Positions 44,736-54,534 of a DNA stretch of 64,000 nt are shown here, in pieces (position 1 is the stretch's first letter; each line of letters starts with the position of its first letter). The notes below the pieces were generated by a model. That model saw only the letters and a list, made by a program, of their open reading frames with translations. It did no database searches and was not told where the DNA came from. The stretch lies in the NCBI RefSeq assembly GCF_001543175.1, contig NZ_CP014161.1:186001-250000 (forward strand). Reading direction: 5' to 3'. The position numbers were made by a program, and so were the translations under genes. The DNA is from Aerococcus urinae (lineage in GTDB: Bacteria > Bacillota > Bacilli > Lactobacillales > Aerococcaceae).

Positions 44736-46082
44736 GTGCAAGACTTCCTTTTGGGACGGCTGCTGGCGGCGAGTGAGCTACCCGAAGATTTTGATTTAAG
44801 CAAAACCCCTAGTCTTCCAGCCATTAAAGCTGAGGGCAAGCAATTAGTCTGCCAACGTTGTTTTAACCAGTTGGCTTTTCAGCCTAATCCTTGCATTTGT
44901 GACGGCCCGTGTTTTTATTGTTTAAATTGCCTGGCCTTTGCCAAGTTAAGGACCTGTGACCGGCTTTACTATGACCTAGACCCTCACTTTTACTTTAAAG
45001 ACTTATGCCGGGAGCAAACTTACCTAGAATGGCCTGGAACCCTATCACCCCAACAAGAGCAGTGTGCTAAACAATTATTGACTTCCTATCAAGCGGGGCG
45101 GGACCATCTGGTTTGGGCGGTCACTGGGGCAGGAAAAACAGAGATGATTTTTCCCCTAGTGGACTATGTCCTCCGCCAGGGTCAGCGTATCGCCTTGGCC
45201 ACTCCTCGGGTCGATGTCTGTAATGAGTTATTCCCCCGCTTTCAAGCTGCCTTTCCGGATATTGATATTCTCCTCCTCCATGGCAAGGTGGACCACCCCT
45301 ACCGGCTTAGCCCCTTGACTATCGCTTCGACCCACCAGTTACTGCGCTTTTACCAGGCCTTTGATCTTTTAATTGTTGATGAAGTCGATGCCTTTCCCTA
45401 CCATGGTGACCCCTTATTAGAGGCAGCTAGTCGGCGAGCAGTTAAAGACATCGGCGTGCGAGTGGAACTCACCGCTACCCCTTCAACAGACCAGCAAAGG
45501 GCTATCAAGCTGGAAAAGGTTGCCGCTTCTATCCTGCCAGCCCGCTATCACCGCCATCCTCTCCCGGTTCCTAAGCACCGCTGGGTGGGCGATTGGCGTC
45601 AAGCTATTGCTAAGGGGCGCTTGCCGGGCGTATTAGGGTCAACCATCAAGTCTTTTTTGAAGAAGGGCGAGTCTTTTTTACTCTTCCTTCCCCATATCGC
45701 CTTGATGGAAGAACTCGAAAAAATTCTCCATAAGTATTTTAAGCAAGTAAGCTTTACCAGTGTTTCCTCTAAAGATCCCGATCGGATTGAAAAGGTGGCC
45801 GCCATGCGTGAAAAAACTTATCAGTTTTTACTGACGACCACCATTTTAGAGCGGGGCGTGACCTTTCCCGGCATTCACATCATTGTTTTAGGGAGTGAGG
45901 ACCGGGTCTTTAACACTTCTTCTTTGGTTCAGATTGCTGGACGGGTAGGACGCAAACCTGACCAAGCCAGCGGGCAGGTGTATTTCCTTCATGAGGGGAA
46001 AACCAAGGCCAGCTTGCAAGCAGTCAAGCAGATTCAGTGGCTAAATCAAGAAGCTAGGAAGCGGGGCTTGATTGATGAGTGA
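44736..46082 (+). CDS. comFA: Competence ATP-dependent DNA helicase ComFA
   Basis: A 448-aa superfamily 2 helicase that helps pull single-stranded DNA into the cell in transformation. A four-cysteine zinc motif at about 45-75 (LVCQRCFNQL and CFYCLNC) is typical of ComFA. Walker A is WAVTGAGKTEMIFP, the DEAD-box position reads LLIVDEVDAFPY, and motif VI is QIAGRVGRKPDQ. The GTG start at 44736 has a GAGAGGA site upstream; an ATG a few bases earlier opens a different frame that stops after 16 codons. It overlaps comFC, the usual partner. Confidence 0.93.
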   Translation: MQDFLLGRLLAASELPEDFDLSKTPSLPAIKAEGKQLVCQRCFNQLAFQPNPCICDGPCFYCLNCLAFAKLRTCDRLYYDLDPHFYFKDLCREQTYLEWPGTLSPQQEQCAKQLLTSYQAGRDHLVWAVTGAGKTEMIFPLVDYVLRQGQRIALATPRVDVCNELFPRFQAAFPDIDILLLHGKVDHPYRLSPLTIASTHQLLRFYQAFDLLIVDEVDAFPYHGDPLLEAASRRAVKDIGVRVELTATPSTDQQRAIKLEKVAASILPARYHRHPLPVPKHRWVGDWRQAIAKGRLPGVLGSTIKSFLKKGESFLLFLPHIALMEELEKILHKYFKQVSFTSVSSKDPDRIEKVAAMREKTYQFLLTTTILERGVTFPGIHIIVLGSEDRVFNTSSLVQIAGRVGRKPDQASGQVYFLHEGKTKASLQAVKQIQWLNQEARKRGLIDE

Positions 46083-46752
46083 GTGCTTATTATGTCAGGA
46101 AAATTTCAAAGAAAAGCTAACTTTAAAAGAGCTCTTCACTTGGAAAAGCTGGGAGCCTAGTATTATTTGTCCGTCTTGCCAAGCGGATTTTCATTATTTA
46201 AAGGGGCCACGTTGTCAGCAATGTAGCCGGGAATGGGGAGAAGGAGACTATTGCCTTGACTGTTTGACCTGGCAAAAAGAGGATGGCTGGTATTTTCGCA
46301 ATTATTCGCTCTGCGCTTATAATGGAGTTTTTAAAAACTGGCTACATACTCTGAAAAGTAAGGGCGATGTCAGGGTGGCCGGCTTATTTACTCAAGAACT
46401 CAAAAAGATTAGAGGCGATTATCCCGGATACACCTGGTTAGCCATCCCTGGCTCAAGTGCAAAGTTTAAAAAACGTGGTTTTCATCAAAGTGAGCTTATT
46501 TTGGACCAGGCGGGTATTCCCTACCAACGCTTAATCCACCTAGCTGGATCCAAAAAGAAACAGGCCCAGTTGAACCGTCAAGAGCGCTTAGCTAACCAAC
46601 GCCAGATCGAACGCTTGACAGAAGGGCCACTCCCTCAAAAAATTCTTCTATTTGACGATGTTTATACGACCGGTGCGACTATCCACCAAGTGGCCCGTTT
46701 TTTAGAATCTTTTGGGGTAGAAGAAATCACTTCGCTTACGCTGGGACGTTAG
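46075..46752 (+). CDS. comFC: Competence protein ComFC, phosphoribosyltransferase-like
   Basis: A 225-aa protein with an N-terminal zinc ribbon (CLLCQENF; CPSC; CQQCSREW; YCLDC) and a PRPP-binding fold whose loop is ILLFDDVYTTGATIHQVARF. It works with ComFA in DNA uptake and is needed for natural competence in streptococci and Bacillus. ATG at 46075 overlaps the comFA stop by 8 nt. Both genes are intact, so competence machinery appears retained, although other com genes are not in view. Confidence 0.92.
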   Translation: MSECLLCQENFKEKLTLKELFTWKSWEPSIICPSCQADFHYLKGPRCQQCSREWGEGDYCLDCLTWQKEDGWYFRNYSLCAYNGVFKNWLHTLKSKGDVRVAGLFTQELKKIRGDYPGYTWLAIPGSSAKFKKRGFHQSELILDQAGIPYQRLIHLAGSKKKQAQLNRQERLANQRQIERLTEGPLPQKILLFDDVYTTGATIHQVARFLESFGVEEITSLTLGR

Positions 46753-46770
46753 GGAAAACTGCCTTATGAC

Positions 46771-46799
46771 TTGAATTAAAGCGCTATCTAACATATAAT
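46771..46799 (+). promoter_or_regulatory. hpf promoter
   Basis: -35 TTGAAT (46771-46776) and a perfect -10 TATAAT (46794-46799) are 17 nt apart, 71 nt before the hpf start codon. Confidence 0.7.
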
Positions 46800-46870
46800 A
46801 TAAGTAGTAAGAAAGAAGCTTATTAAGGGCTTCTGCCAGACCATGTTTGGCTTAGGAAGGATGAGTAATT

Positions 46871-47440
46871 ATGTTTACTTACAATGTTCGCGGAGAAAAT
46901 ATTGAAATCACTCCTGCTATCCGTGATTATGCAGAGAATAAGATTTCAAAAATCGAGAAATACTTTAAAGACGCTCCGGATACAACCGTCTATGTGAATG
47001 CCAAAGTCTACCAAAACGGAGAGGCTAAAGCAGAAGTTACCGTTCCCCTACCACGTTTAACCTTACGGGCTGAAGAAACCTCACAAGATCTTTACGGTAG
47101 CATTGACTTAGTGGTTGATAAACTCGAACGCCAAGTGAAGAAATATAAAACTCGGATTAACCGTAAATCACGTGAAAAAGGCATTTCTGACGTGATGTTT
47201 ACTGAAAACAATCAAGAAGACAGTAAAGATGACAATGACAGTAATATTGAAATTGTCCGTACCAAGAGTATTGCGGTAAAACCAATGAGCGCAGAAGAAG
47301 CGGTCTTACAAATGGAAATGTTAGGACACTCATTCTTTATTTATGAAGATGCTGAAAGCGAAAGCGTGTCCTTAGTCTACAAACGCCATAATGGTAAGTA
47401 CGGTTTAATCGAAATCGAAAAAGACATCGTTAATGAATAA
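46871..47440 (+). CDS. hpf: Long-form ribosome hibernation promoting factor
   Basis: A 189-aa protein. The N-terminal domain (1-100; FTYNVRGENIEITPAIRDYA and EVTVPLPRLTLRAEET) binds the 30S decoding site. After a charged linker, the C-terminal domain (about 133-189; TKSIAVKPMSAEEAVLQMEM and HSFFIYEDAESESVSLVYKR) mediates dimerisation into 100S ribosomes. This is the long form found in Gram-positives. It follows comFC and precedes secA, a conserved order. Confidence 0.95.
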   Translation: MFTYNVRGENIEITPAIRDYAENKISKIEKYFKDAPDTTVYVNAKVYQNGEAKAEVTVPLPRLTLRAEETSQDLYGSIDLVVDKLERQVKKYKTRINRKSREKGISDVMFTENNQEDSKDDNDSNIEIVRTKSIAVKPMSAEEAVLQMEMLGHSFFIYEDAESESVSLVYKRHNGKYGLIEIEKDIVNE

Positions 47441-47456
47441 GAGATTTTTAAGTCAG

Positions 47457-47486
47457 AAGCTGGGTCACTTTGATCCAGCTTTTTTG
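47457..47486 (+). terminator. hpf terminator
   Basis: AAGCTGG pairs with CCAGCTT around an 11-nt loop, followed by T residues. Confidence 0.8.
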
Positions 47487-47713
47487 AATGGAAAGACTTA
47501 AAGTTTACCAGGGAAATCTCTTCTGACTAGCTGGCGGAAGCTGAAAAGAATGAGGCCGCTAGAATATAAAAAATGATTTCATTTAGCCGAGACGAGCTGC
47601 TTCTGTTACAATCAATGGGGAAGTTTTTCTTGTTTTCATAGCTATAAAAAAATGCTAGAATAATAAAGATACCTTATTTATGCAAGGAATACGAGTAGAT
47701 TAAGGAGAATTCC

Positions 47714-50086
47714 ATGGCCAACATTTTAAGAAAAATGTTTGATAACGATAAAAGAGAATTAAAACGTTTCAATAAACAAGCAAAAAAAGTGGAAGCACTT
47801 GCTGATAAATACAGTGAGTATTCCGATGAACAACTACGGGCAAAAACCACCTCTTTCCGTGAACGCCTCGCTTATGGGGAGAGCCTAGAAGATATCTTAG
47901 TAGAAGCCTTTGCCACTGTTCGAGAAGCCGCTAAACGGGTTTTAGGTTTATACCCCTACCATGTTCAAATCGTGGGGGGCTTAGCGCTTCATTATGGGAA
48001 TATTGCTGAGATGAAGACTGGGGAAGGTAAGACCTTGACGGAGACTATGCCAGTTTACCTCAATGCCTTAGAAGGTAAAGGGGTTCATGTGGTAACAGTC
48101 AACGACTACCTAGCCCGCCGTGACTCGGTGGATATGGGAGAAGTCTATCGCTTCCTAGGCCTGACAGTGGGTTTAAATACCAATGACCTAACCGCCGAAG
48201 AAAAACGGGCTGCCTACCACTGTGATGTGACTTATTCCACCAACAACGAATTAGGTTTTGACTACTTACGTGATAATATGGTGGTTTATAAAGAACAAAT
48301 GGTCCAACGTCCCCTGCATTACGCCATTGTCGATGAGGTGGACTCTATCTTGATCGATGAAGCCCGGACGCCTTTGATCATTTCTGGTCAAGCTGAGCAA
48401 TCCACAGCCCTTTACCAAAGGGCCGATTATTTCGTGAAGTCCTTGAAAGAGGAAGAAGACTATGTTATTGATATTGAGTCAAAAACCATTAGCCTGACTG
48501 AACAAGGAGTTGACAAGGCTGAGGCGGTTTTCCACTTAGACAATCTTTACGATGTGGAAAATGGTCCTCTTATCCACCACATTGATACCGCCTTACGGGC
48601 TAACTACATCATGATCCGCGATATTGACTACGTGGTTCAAGAAGATGAAGTGAAGATTGTGGACGGCTTTACTGGTCGGATTATGGAAGGACGGCGCTAC
48701 TCGGATGGTCTCCACCAAGGGATTGAAGCCAAGGAAAATGTGCCCATTCAAAATGAATCCAAAACCATGGCCACCATTACCTTCCAAAATTACTTCCGTA
48801 TGTATGACAAATTAGCGGGGATGACTGGGACAGCCAAAACCGAAGAACAAGAATTTCGCGAAATCTATGACATGGATGTTATCCAGATTCCTACCAACCG
48901 TCCTGTCCAACGTGAAGATGCCTTGGATAAAATTTACCCTAACTTGATGACCAAATTTCGTGCCGTAGCTGATGAAATTGAAAGCCGCCACAAAAAAGGT
49001 CAACCGGTATTGGTTGGGACAGTTGCGGTGGAAACTTCAGAACTCCTGTCACGGATGCTCAGTGAACGAAATATTCCCCACAATGTCTTAAACGCTAAAA
49101 ATCATGCCCGCGAAGCTGAGATCATTGCGCAAGCAGGGCAAGAAGGCGCCGTAACCATTGCCACCAACATGGCTGGACGTGGGACCGACATTAAATTAGG
49201 ACCTGGCGTTAAAGAGCTGGGCGGCTTGGCAGTTATTGGAACGGAACGCCACGAATCACGCCGGATCGACGACCAATTGCGGGGCCGTTCTGGCAGGCAA
49301 GGGGACCCAGGTTTCTCCCGTTTTTATTTGTCCTTAGAAGACGACTTGATGCGTCGCTTCGGTTCTGACCGAGTAAAAGCCATTTGGGAAAACCTCCAAT
49401 TAGAGGATGACGATGTCTCAATTGAAAATCCCATGCTGACTCGCCAAGTGGAATCTGCTCAAAAACGGGTAGAAGGAAATAACTACGATACTCGTAAGAG
49501 TGTCTTAGAATACGACGAAGTCATGCGTGAACAACGGGAAATCATCTATAGCCAACGCCAACAAATTATCGATGAAAAAGAATCCCTTGATAAAATTATG
49601 TGGGCCATGATTGAACGCACCGTTGAACGTATGGTTGAACAGTATACTGCTGGGGCCGAAAAAGAATGGAACTTAGAAGCCCTCTATGACCAAGTGTCTA
49701 CTGAAATTCTACGCTCAGATGCGATTCAGCTCAGTGATTTACAAGGAAAGACGCAAGACGAGCTCAAGCAATTCATTACCGATAAAGCCCGCCAACGCTT
49801 CCAAGAAAAGTTAGATAATATTGCTAACCCTGATTTGATCTTGGAATTTGAAAAGGTGGTTATTCTGCGGGCGGTTGACACCCGCTGGACTGACCATATT
49901 GATGCCATGGATCAATTACGTCAAGGGGTAGGACTAAGAGCCTATGCGCAAAATAACCCGCTTGTAGAATATCAAACTGAAGGTTATGAACGTTTCAATG
50001 ATATGATTTCTGGCATTGAATACGATGCCAGCCGGATCTTTATGAACTCTGAAATCCGCCAAAACCTCCAAAGACAACAAGTTTAA
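47714..50086 (+). CDS. secA: Preprotein translocase ATPase SecA
   Basis: The motor of the Sec export pathway. The 790-aa protein starts [20 protein letters not shown] and has Walker A in [20 protein letters not shown], Walker B in [20 protein letters not shown] and the second nucleotide domain with [15 protein letters not shown] and [14 protein letters not shown]. The C-terminal zinc-binding tail found in longer SecAs is absent; the protein stops at QNLQRQQV, so it may lack direct SecB-type contacts, as is common in cocci. AAGGAGA precedes the ATG. A palindromic repeat starts 2 nt after its stop codon. Confidence 0.98.
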   Translation: MANILRKMFDNDKRELKRFNKQAKKVEALADKYSEYSDEQLRAKTTSFRERLAYGESLEDILVEAFATVREAAKRVLGLYPYHVQIVGGLALHYGNIAEMKTGEGKTLTETMPVYLNALEGKGVHVVTVNDYLARRDSVDMGEVYRFLGLTVGLNTNDLTAEEKRAAYHCDVTYSTNNELGFDYLRDNMVVYKEQMVQRPLHYAIVDEVDSILIDEARTPLIISGQAEQSTALYQRADYFVKSLKEEEDYVIDIESKTISLTEQGVDKAEAVFHLDNLYDVENGPLIHHIDTALRANYIMIRDIDYVVQEDEVKIVDGFTGRIMEGRRYSDGLHQGIEAKENVPIQNESKTMATITFQNYFRMYDKLAGMTGTAKTEEQEFREIYDMDVIQIPTNRPVQREDALDKIYPNLMTKFRAVADEIESRHKKGQPVLVGTVAVETSELLSRMLSERNIPHNVLNAKNHAREAEIIAQAGQEGAVTIATNMAGRGTDIKLGPGVKELGGLAVIGTERHESRRIDDQLRGRSGRQGDPGFSRFYLSLEDDLMRRFGSDRVKAIWENLQLEDDDVSIENPMLTRQVESAQKRVEGNNYDTRKSVLEYDEVMREQREIIYSQRQQIIDEKESLDKIMWAMIERTVERMVEQYTAGAEKEWNLEALYDQVSTEILRSDAIQLSDLQGKTQDELKQFITDKARQRFQEKLDNIANPDLILEFEKVVILRAVDTRWTDHIDAMDQLRQGVGLRAYAQNNPLVEYQTEGYERFNDMISGIEYDASRIFMNSEIRQNLQRQQV

Positions 50087-50087
50087 G

Positions 50088-50205
50088 AAGGATGTGAGGA
50101 AGGATCAGGGAGGGAGATTCCTTGGAGGAAAAGATGATAAGATCAGCTTGCTGATCGTTCAACTTTTCTGAAAGGACATCCCCTACCCCTTCCGAACTCA
50201 ACTAA
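50088..50205 (+). repeat. Palindromic repeat, copy E5 (twin of 15247-15364)
   Basis: 118 bp, identical to the copy at 15247 except for AC in place of CA near 50185. It starts two bases behind the secA stop codon. It contains GATCAGC-TT-GCTGATC as its central hairpin. Confidence 0.9.
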
Positions 50206-50426
50206 AAGGATGTGAGGGCGCCTTCAAAGTCTTGAATCGCTACGCATACTATATCTGTAACTCGCTTCGCTTCGAACAGCTATAGCAACTGGAGAAAAAT
50301 ACCATAAGCACAGGAAACTGTGCGTTGGGATTTTTTGAAGTGACTTCAAGACTGGAGTCCGAACTCAACTATCTGTGCGTTGGAATTTTCTGAAGCAACT
50401 TCAAGTCTGGCGTCCGAGCTCAACTA
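50206..50426 (+). repeat. Composite palindromic repeat, copy E6
   Basis: Shares the left end AAGGATGTGAGG and the right end CCGARCTCAACTA with E3 and E5, but the interior differs. The outer stem is GGGCGCC (50216) with GGCGTCC (50409). AGTCTTGAA (50228) pairs with TTCAAGACT (50345). It includes the 56-bp module also found in E1 (50239-50294) and a hairpin GCACAG-GAAA-CTGTGC with a GNRA-type loop (50308-50323). A 55-nt unit is duplicated in tandem (50318-50372 and 50373-50427). Confidence 0.8.
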
Positions 50427-50492
50427 GAGTGCGACAAGCGCGTCAAAAGATAAGATCTTTAGTGAAATGGAGCTCACTATGCACTTGGAACA
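50427..50492 (+). repeat. Palindromic repeat, copy E7
   Basis: Left end GAGTGCGACAAGCGC and right end GCACTTGGAACAC give the E1/E2-type outer stem with one mismatch. AAAGAT pairs with ATCTTT, and the shared inner motif TTTAGTGAAATGGA is present. Confidence 0.7.
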
Positions 50493-50510
50493 CATTTAAG
50501 GATTAGAAAA

Positions 50511-50547
50511 GAAGGACTGGGCTCTTGGGGCTTGCAGTCCTTGTTTT
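50511..50547 (+). terminator. Terminator between the repeat cluster and prfB
   Basis: AAGGACTG pairs with CAGTCCTT around a 15-nt loop, followed by GTTTTCTT. Confidence 0.7.
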
Positions 50548-50594
50548 CTTATTAACCAAATTAAAAATAAGGATTTTTATAAAGGAGCAGTTCG

Positions 50595-51705
50595 ATGGAA
50601 ATTAGTGAATTACGTCATCTATTAGCCGAAAATAAAGAACAATTAACCAGTTTCGGGAGGTCTCTTTGACTTAGAGGAGTTAGAAGCCCAACTGGCTGAA
50701 TACCAAGACCGCATGTTGGCTCCTGATTTCTGGGATGACCCGAGTCAGGCCCAGGCAGTGATCAATGAAAATAATCAAGTCAAGGCTGTCTATGAGACCT
50801 ACCATAAGTTATTATCGACCTATGAGGATCTAGAAGCTTATGATGACTTACTTTCAGAAGAAGAGGCTGACCAAGAGCTTTACCAGGATTTTGAAGATCA
50901 AGTGCTCGCCTTCCAGGAAGAGATGGAGGATTATGAGCGCCATATGCTACTCAATGGCCCTCACGATAAGGCGGCAGCTATTTTAGATATTCATCCTGGG
51001 GCAGGAGGAACCGAGTCTCAAGACTGGGCCAGCATGCTGCTTAGGATGTACCAACGCTGGGCGGATAGTCATGATTTCACCTTTACCCTCTTTGACTACC
51101 AGGCTGGTGATGAAGCGGGGATTAAGTCGGCTACCTTTGAAATTAAAGGCAATAATGCCTATGGCTTATTAAAATCGGAGCACGGTATCCACCGCTTAGT
51201 CCGTATTTCTCCCTTTGACTCCAACAAGCGCCGGCATACCTCCTTTGCTTCTGTAGAAGTCATGCCTGAGATTGATCAGAATACGGAAATAGAAATCAAT
51301 GACGATGACTTACGGATCGATGTTTTTCGTGCTTCTGGTGCTGGGGGGCAGCATATTAATAAAACCTCATCTGCCGTTCGCATTACCCATATTCCAACTG
51401 GAATTGTGGTTTCCTCACAAAGTCAACGCTCACAATTACAGAATCGGGAAACCGCTATGAAAACGCTGCAAGCCAAACTTGCGCGCTTATTAGAAGAAAA
51501 GAACGCCCAAGAACTTGATGAAATTCGGGGCGAAAAGTCTGAGATCGCTTGGGGATCTCAAATTCGTTCCTATGTTTTCCACCCTTATCAAATGGTCAAA
51601 GACCATCGGACGAATTACGAAGAAGGCGATACCAGTAAGGTGATGGATGGCGATATCGATGGCTTTATCGATGCCTATCTTAAAGAGACTATCAATCAGG
51701 ATTAA
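50595..51705 (+). CDS. prfB: Peptide chain release factor 2, with programmed +1 frameshift
   Basis: Recognises UGA and UAA stop codons and releases the peptide. Translation starts at ATG 50595 (GGAG 8 nt upstream) and reads 24 codons up to CTT (50664-50666). An in-frame TGA (50667-50669) follows. Skipping the T at 50667 opens the main frame (GAC at 50668) to the stop at 51705, giving 369 aa, the normal RF2 length. The main frame has the SPF stop-recognition tripeptide in VRISPFDSNKRRHTS and the catalytic GGQ in ASGAGGQHINKTSSAVRITH. This is not a broken gene: the shift autoregulates RF2. Confidence 0.96.
50653..50670 (+). promoter_or_regulatory. Programmed +1 frameshift signal of prfB
   Basis: Slippery CTT followed by TGAC (50664-50670), preceded by the Shine-Dalgarno-like GGGAGG (50655-50660), which sits at the position that promotes slippage in other prfB genes. 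Low RF2 slows termination at the TGA and increases the shift. Confidence 0.93.
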
Positions 51706-51789
51706 GAAGAAAATGTTATAGAGTTCTTTTTCAGATATTTTTTTGCTACAATAAGAACTGATGATTGATAACAAGGGGGAGGCTTATTC

Positions 51790-52533
51790 ATGAAGAAAGT
51801 TCTAGTCGTGGATGACGAAGAATCAATTCGGAAGTTGTTAGAATATAACCTATCTAAAGAAGGCTATGAGGTCACTTCATCAGCTGATGGTAAGGCAGCC
51901 TATGATCTTGCAGGTGAGGAAAACTTTGATTTTATTATATTAGATTTGATGCTTCCTTCCATGGATGGAATGGATGTATGTAAGCAATTGCGCCAGGATA
52001 AGGTGAATACACCGATCTTGATGTTAACTGCTAAGGATGATGAACTAGAAAAAATTATTGGCCTCGAATTGGGGGCGGACGACTATATGACAAAACCCTT
52101 TAGTCCGCGAGAAGTGGTAGCGCGAATGAAGGCCATCTTACGCCGGTCACGTGACTACGGCAAAGAGGCTAGTGACCAAGAAGACAAGAAGGAAGCTGAC
52201 CAAGACCCAGCCGGGGAAGAAGAATCAGTGATCCAGGTAGGCGATATCACCATTAATCAGAGTGATTTTTCTGTCACTGCCCATGGCCAAGCGGTAGATA
52301 TGACAAAGAAAGAATTTGAACTCTTGACTTATTTAGCTGAACGGGTAGACCGGATTGTTTCTCGGGAAATTCTCTTATCCAAGATTTGGGATTTTGATTA
52401 CTCGGTAGGTTCCCGCTTAGTGGACGTGCATATTAGTCACTTACGGGAAAAGATTGAAAAGGACCCTAAAAATCCTGAATATATCATTACAGTTAGAGGC
52501 TTTGGCTATAAATTTGAGGTGCCCAAAGCATGA
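51790..52533 (+). CDS. phoP: Phosphate-type response regulator PhoP (OmpR family)
   Basis: A 247-aa regulator. The receiver domain has the acidic pair VVDDEES, the phospho-acceptor Asp52 in LDLMLPSMDG, and Lys in DDYMTKPFSPREVVARM. An acidic linker (about 125-150) is longer than usual. The winged-helix domain (about 155-247) has TKKEFELLTYLAERVDRIVS and the recognition part VGSRLVDVHISHLREKIEKD. PhoP is preferred over WalR because the sensor and the pst genes with a Pho box follow directly. The start follows GGGGGAGG. Confidence 0.88.
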   Translation: MKKVLVVDDEESIRKLLEYNLSKEGYEVTSSADGKAAYDLAGEENFDFIILDLMLPSMDGMDVCKQLRQDKVNTPILMLTAKDDELEKIIGLELGADDYMTKPFSPREVVARMKAILRRSRDYGKEASDQEDKKEADQDPAGEEESVIQVGDITINQSDFSVTAHGQAVDMTKKEFELLTYLAERVDRIVSREILLSKIWDFDYSVGSRLVDVHISHLREKIEKDPKNPEYIITVRGFGYKFEVPKA

Positions 52534-54374
52534 AGCGTTTAACTTTAATCATAACAACAGTGTTTTCGCTGTTGTTTATTTTATATAGTTTTCTTTTTGC
52601 CTATAATGCTAACGAAGTTGTTCAAGTCACTGTCCAGCAGGAAACCCAGGAATCCATGCGTGACACCGTCCATTCTGTCGAACGAATCACTAAGAATTTA
52701 ACTGCTGAAGATGTCGTGAATAATAGTTCGGCCTGGTTTGATGCCCAGCAGGAAATTATGAATACACTTAACCCCATGGAGCGGGTGTCTATTTATGACG
52801 CTAACCATAAGGAGGTACTCTCCTTTGGTAATAAACTCTTAGCTAATATTTCCTTTACCGAAGAAGGTAAGCAGGCCTTAGATAAGAATTTATCCTTTAC
52901 CGAGTTTGAAAATGAAGAAGATATGACCACCTATGAATACACAGGCTTGATCAAGAATAAGAACCACCAGCCCATCGGTTCAATCCGAGTCCTGCGGAAT
53001 GTTAACGATATTACCGAGGCGCAAAACCGCTTATTGATCGTGTCTGTAGGTGGGTCGGTGGTCATGGTCTTAATTCTTTTAGCGATTCTTTCTTATTACT
53101 TTAAAAAGATTGCCCAACCCATTTATTCCATTTCGGATGTGGTTGGTCGACTGTCTAAAAGTGACTACTCGATTCGTTACAACCAGTTGGGAGTGGCGGA
53201 AATTGACGAATTGGGAGACGATATCAATGACTTAGCCAGCAATTTATCCCGGCAAGATATCCAAATTTCCATGCAGGAGGAACGTTTACAACTCCTGATG
53301 GACTATCTGGTGGTGGGGGTTTTAATGATTGATAAAAAACACCGGATTAAAGTGGCTAATAAGGCAGCTTATAGTATTTTTGATTTAGATGATAACGTCA
53401 TTAATCATAAATATGAAGAGGTGCTGACAGGTTATCGACTCTTACAAATGATAGAAACCTGCTATTCCACCAAAGAGAATGTTAACGATGAAGTTTACCT
53501 CTATTATCCTAAGGAATTGATTTTGGATGTTAATATTCTCTATGTTCCTAAGAAGGCCAATGTCTCTGGAATCAGTGAGCAGGTAGTGGTATTAGCCTAT
53601 GATATTACTGAAATTCGCCGTTTAGAAAAAGTGCGCTCTGATTTTATTGCTAATGCTTCCCACGAATTAAAGACGCCTGTCACTGCCTTAAAGGGCTTTA
53701 CAGAAACCTTACTCGATGGGGCCTTAGAAGATGAGGATACCGCTCGGGAATTTGTCGAGATTATGAACCGGGAAGCTAACCGGCTCGGTTATCTCATTAA
53801 TGATATTTTAGATTTAGCTAAGATTGAACAAGACCAATTGGGGCATCGGAGTGAAACGGTGCAATTGAACCGTGTAATTGCTGAAGTCGTCCATTCTTTA
53901 GAAATTCCTGCCAGCGGAAACCGAGTGGAAGTCCACTATGATAATGACCTTGAAGCAGGCATCCGTTTTACTACTGAAGAAATGCGCTTGAAGCAGATTT
54001 TGACTAATCTAATCAACAATGCGATCAAATATAACAAGGCTGAGGGGGGCCAAGTTTGGATTAGTTCTACAGTGACTGAGGATGATAAATATGTGGTGAT
54101 TGCTATAAGAGATAATGGACTAGGAATTCCTGACGAAGATATCCCCCGGATTTTTGAACGTTTCTATCGGGTGGACAAGACCCGGTCAACCGCTTCTGGT
54201 GGGACTGGTCTCGGTCTCTCTATTGTCCGTAATTTAGTCGCATCAATGAGTGGCAAGATTGACGTGGTCAGCGAACTTAATGAGGGATCGACGTTTACCG
54301 TCTATTTACCTAAAAACGATAAAAATTTATTAGAAACAGAAGCAGATGCCTCTCTGTCTGCTGATAGTGAATAG
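52530..54374 (+). CDS. phoR: Phosphate sensor histidine kinase PhoR
   Basis: A 614-aa membrane kinase overlapping phoP by 4 nt. Two transmembrane helices (about 4-25 and 168-190) flank an extracytoplasmic domain of about 140 aa. HAMP (about 191-245) and PAS (about 250-360) domains follow. The HisKA domain has the phospho-accepting His378 in DFIANASHELKTPVTALKGF. The ATPase domain shows NLINNAIKYN, RDNGLGIPDED and GGTGLGLSIVRNLV. The C-terminal tail is acidic. The order phoP-phoR-pstS-pstC-pstA-pstB supports a role in sensing phosphate status through the Pst complex. Confidence 0.88.
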   Translation: MKRLTLIITTVFSLLFILYSFLFAYNANEVVQVTVQQETQESMRDTVHSVERITKNLTAEDVVNNSSAWFDAQQEIMNTLNPMERVSIYDANHKEVLSFGNKLLANISFTEEGKQALDKNLSFTEFENEEDMTTYEYTGLIKNKNHQPIGSIRVLRNVNDITEAQNRLLIVSVGGSVVMVLILLAILSYYFKKIAQPIYSISDVVGRLSKSDYSIRYNQLGVAEIDELGDDINDLASNLSRQDIQISMQEERLQLLMDYLVVGVLMIDKKHRIKVANKAAYSIFDLDDNVINHKYEEVLTGYRLLQMIETCYSTKENVNDEVYLYYPKELILDVNILYVPKKANVSGISEQVVVLAYDITEIRRLEKVRSDFIANASHELKTPVTALKGFTETLLDGALEDEDTAREFVEIMNREANRLGYLINDILDLAKIEQDQLGHRSETVQLNRVIAEVVHSLEIPASGNRVEVHYDNDLEAGIRFTTEEMRLKQILTNLINNAIKYNKAEGGQVWISSTVTEDDKYVVIAIRDNGLGIPDEDIPRIFERFYRVDKTRSTASGGTGLGLSIVRNLVASMSGKIDVVSELNEGSTFTVYLPKNDKNLLETEADASLSADSE

Positions 54375-54451
54375 AAACTAAGATTTTTAATGACCGATTT
54401 TCAAAAGCAGAGAAATGCTGATAAATAATATGTTAATAAAGAACAAACTAA

Positions 54452-54497
54452 AGCAGTCAATGACTTTTAAGTGAAAGTCATTGGCTGCTTTTGTCTT
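54452..54497 (+). terminator. phoPR terminator
   Basis: AGCAGTCAATGACTTT pairs with AAAGTCATTGGCTGCT around TAAGTG with one mismatch, then TTTGTCTTTTTG. Confidence 0.85.
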
Positions 54498-54534
54498 TTT
54501 GTCCACTTAAAATATAATTTATAAAAAGGAAAAA

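Noticed and set aside
50595-50712. prfB first looked like a frameshifted pseudogene
   Set aside because: The TGA after CTT with an upstream purine-rich element is the standard programmed +1 shift, and the joined product has normal RF2 length.
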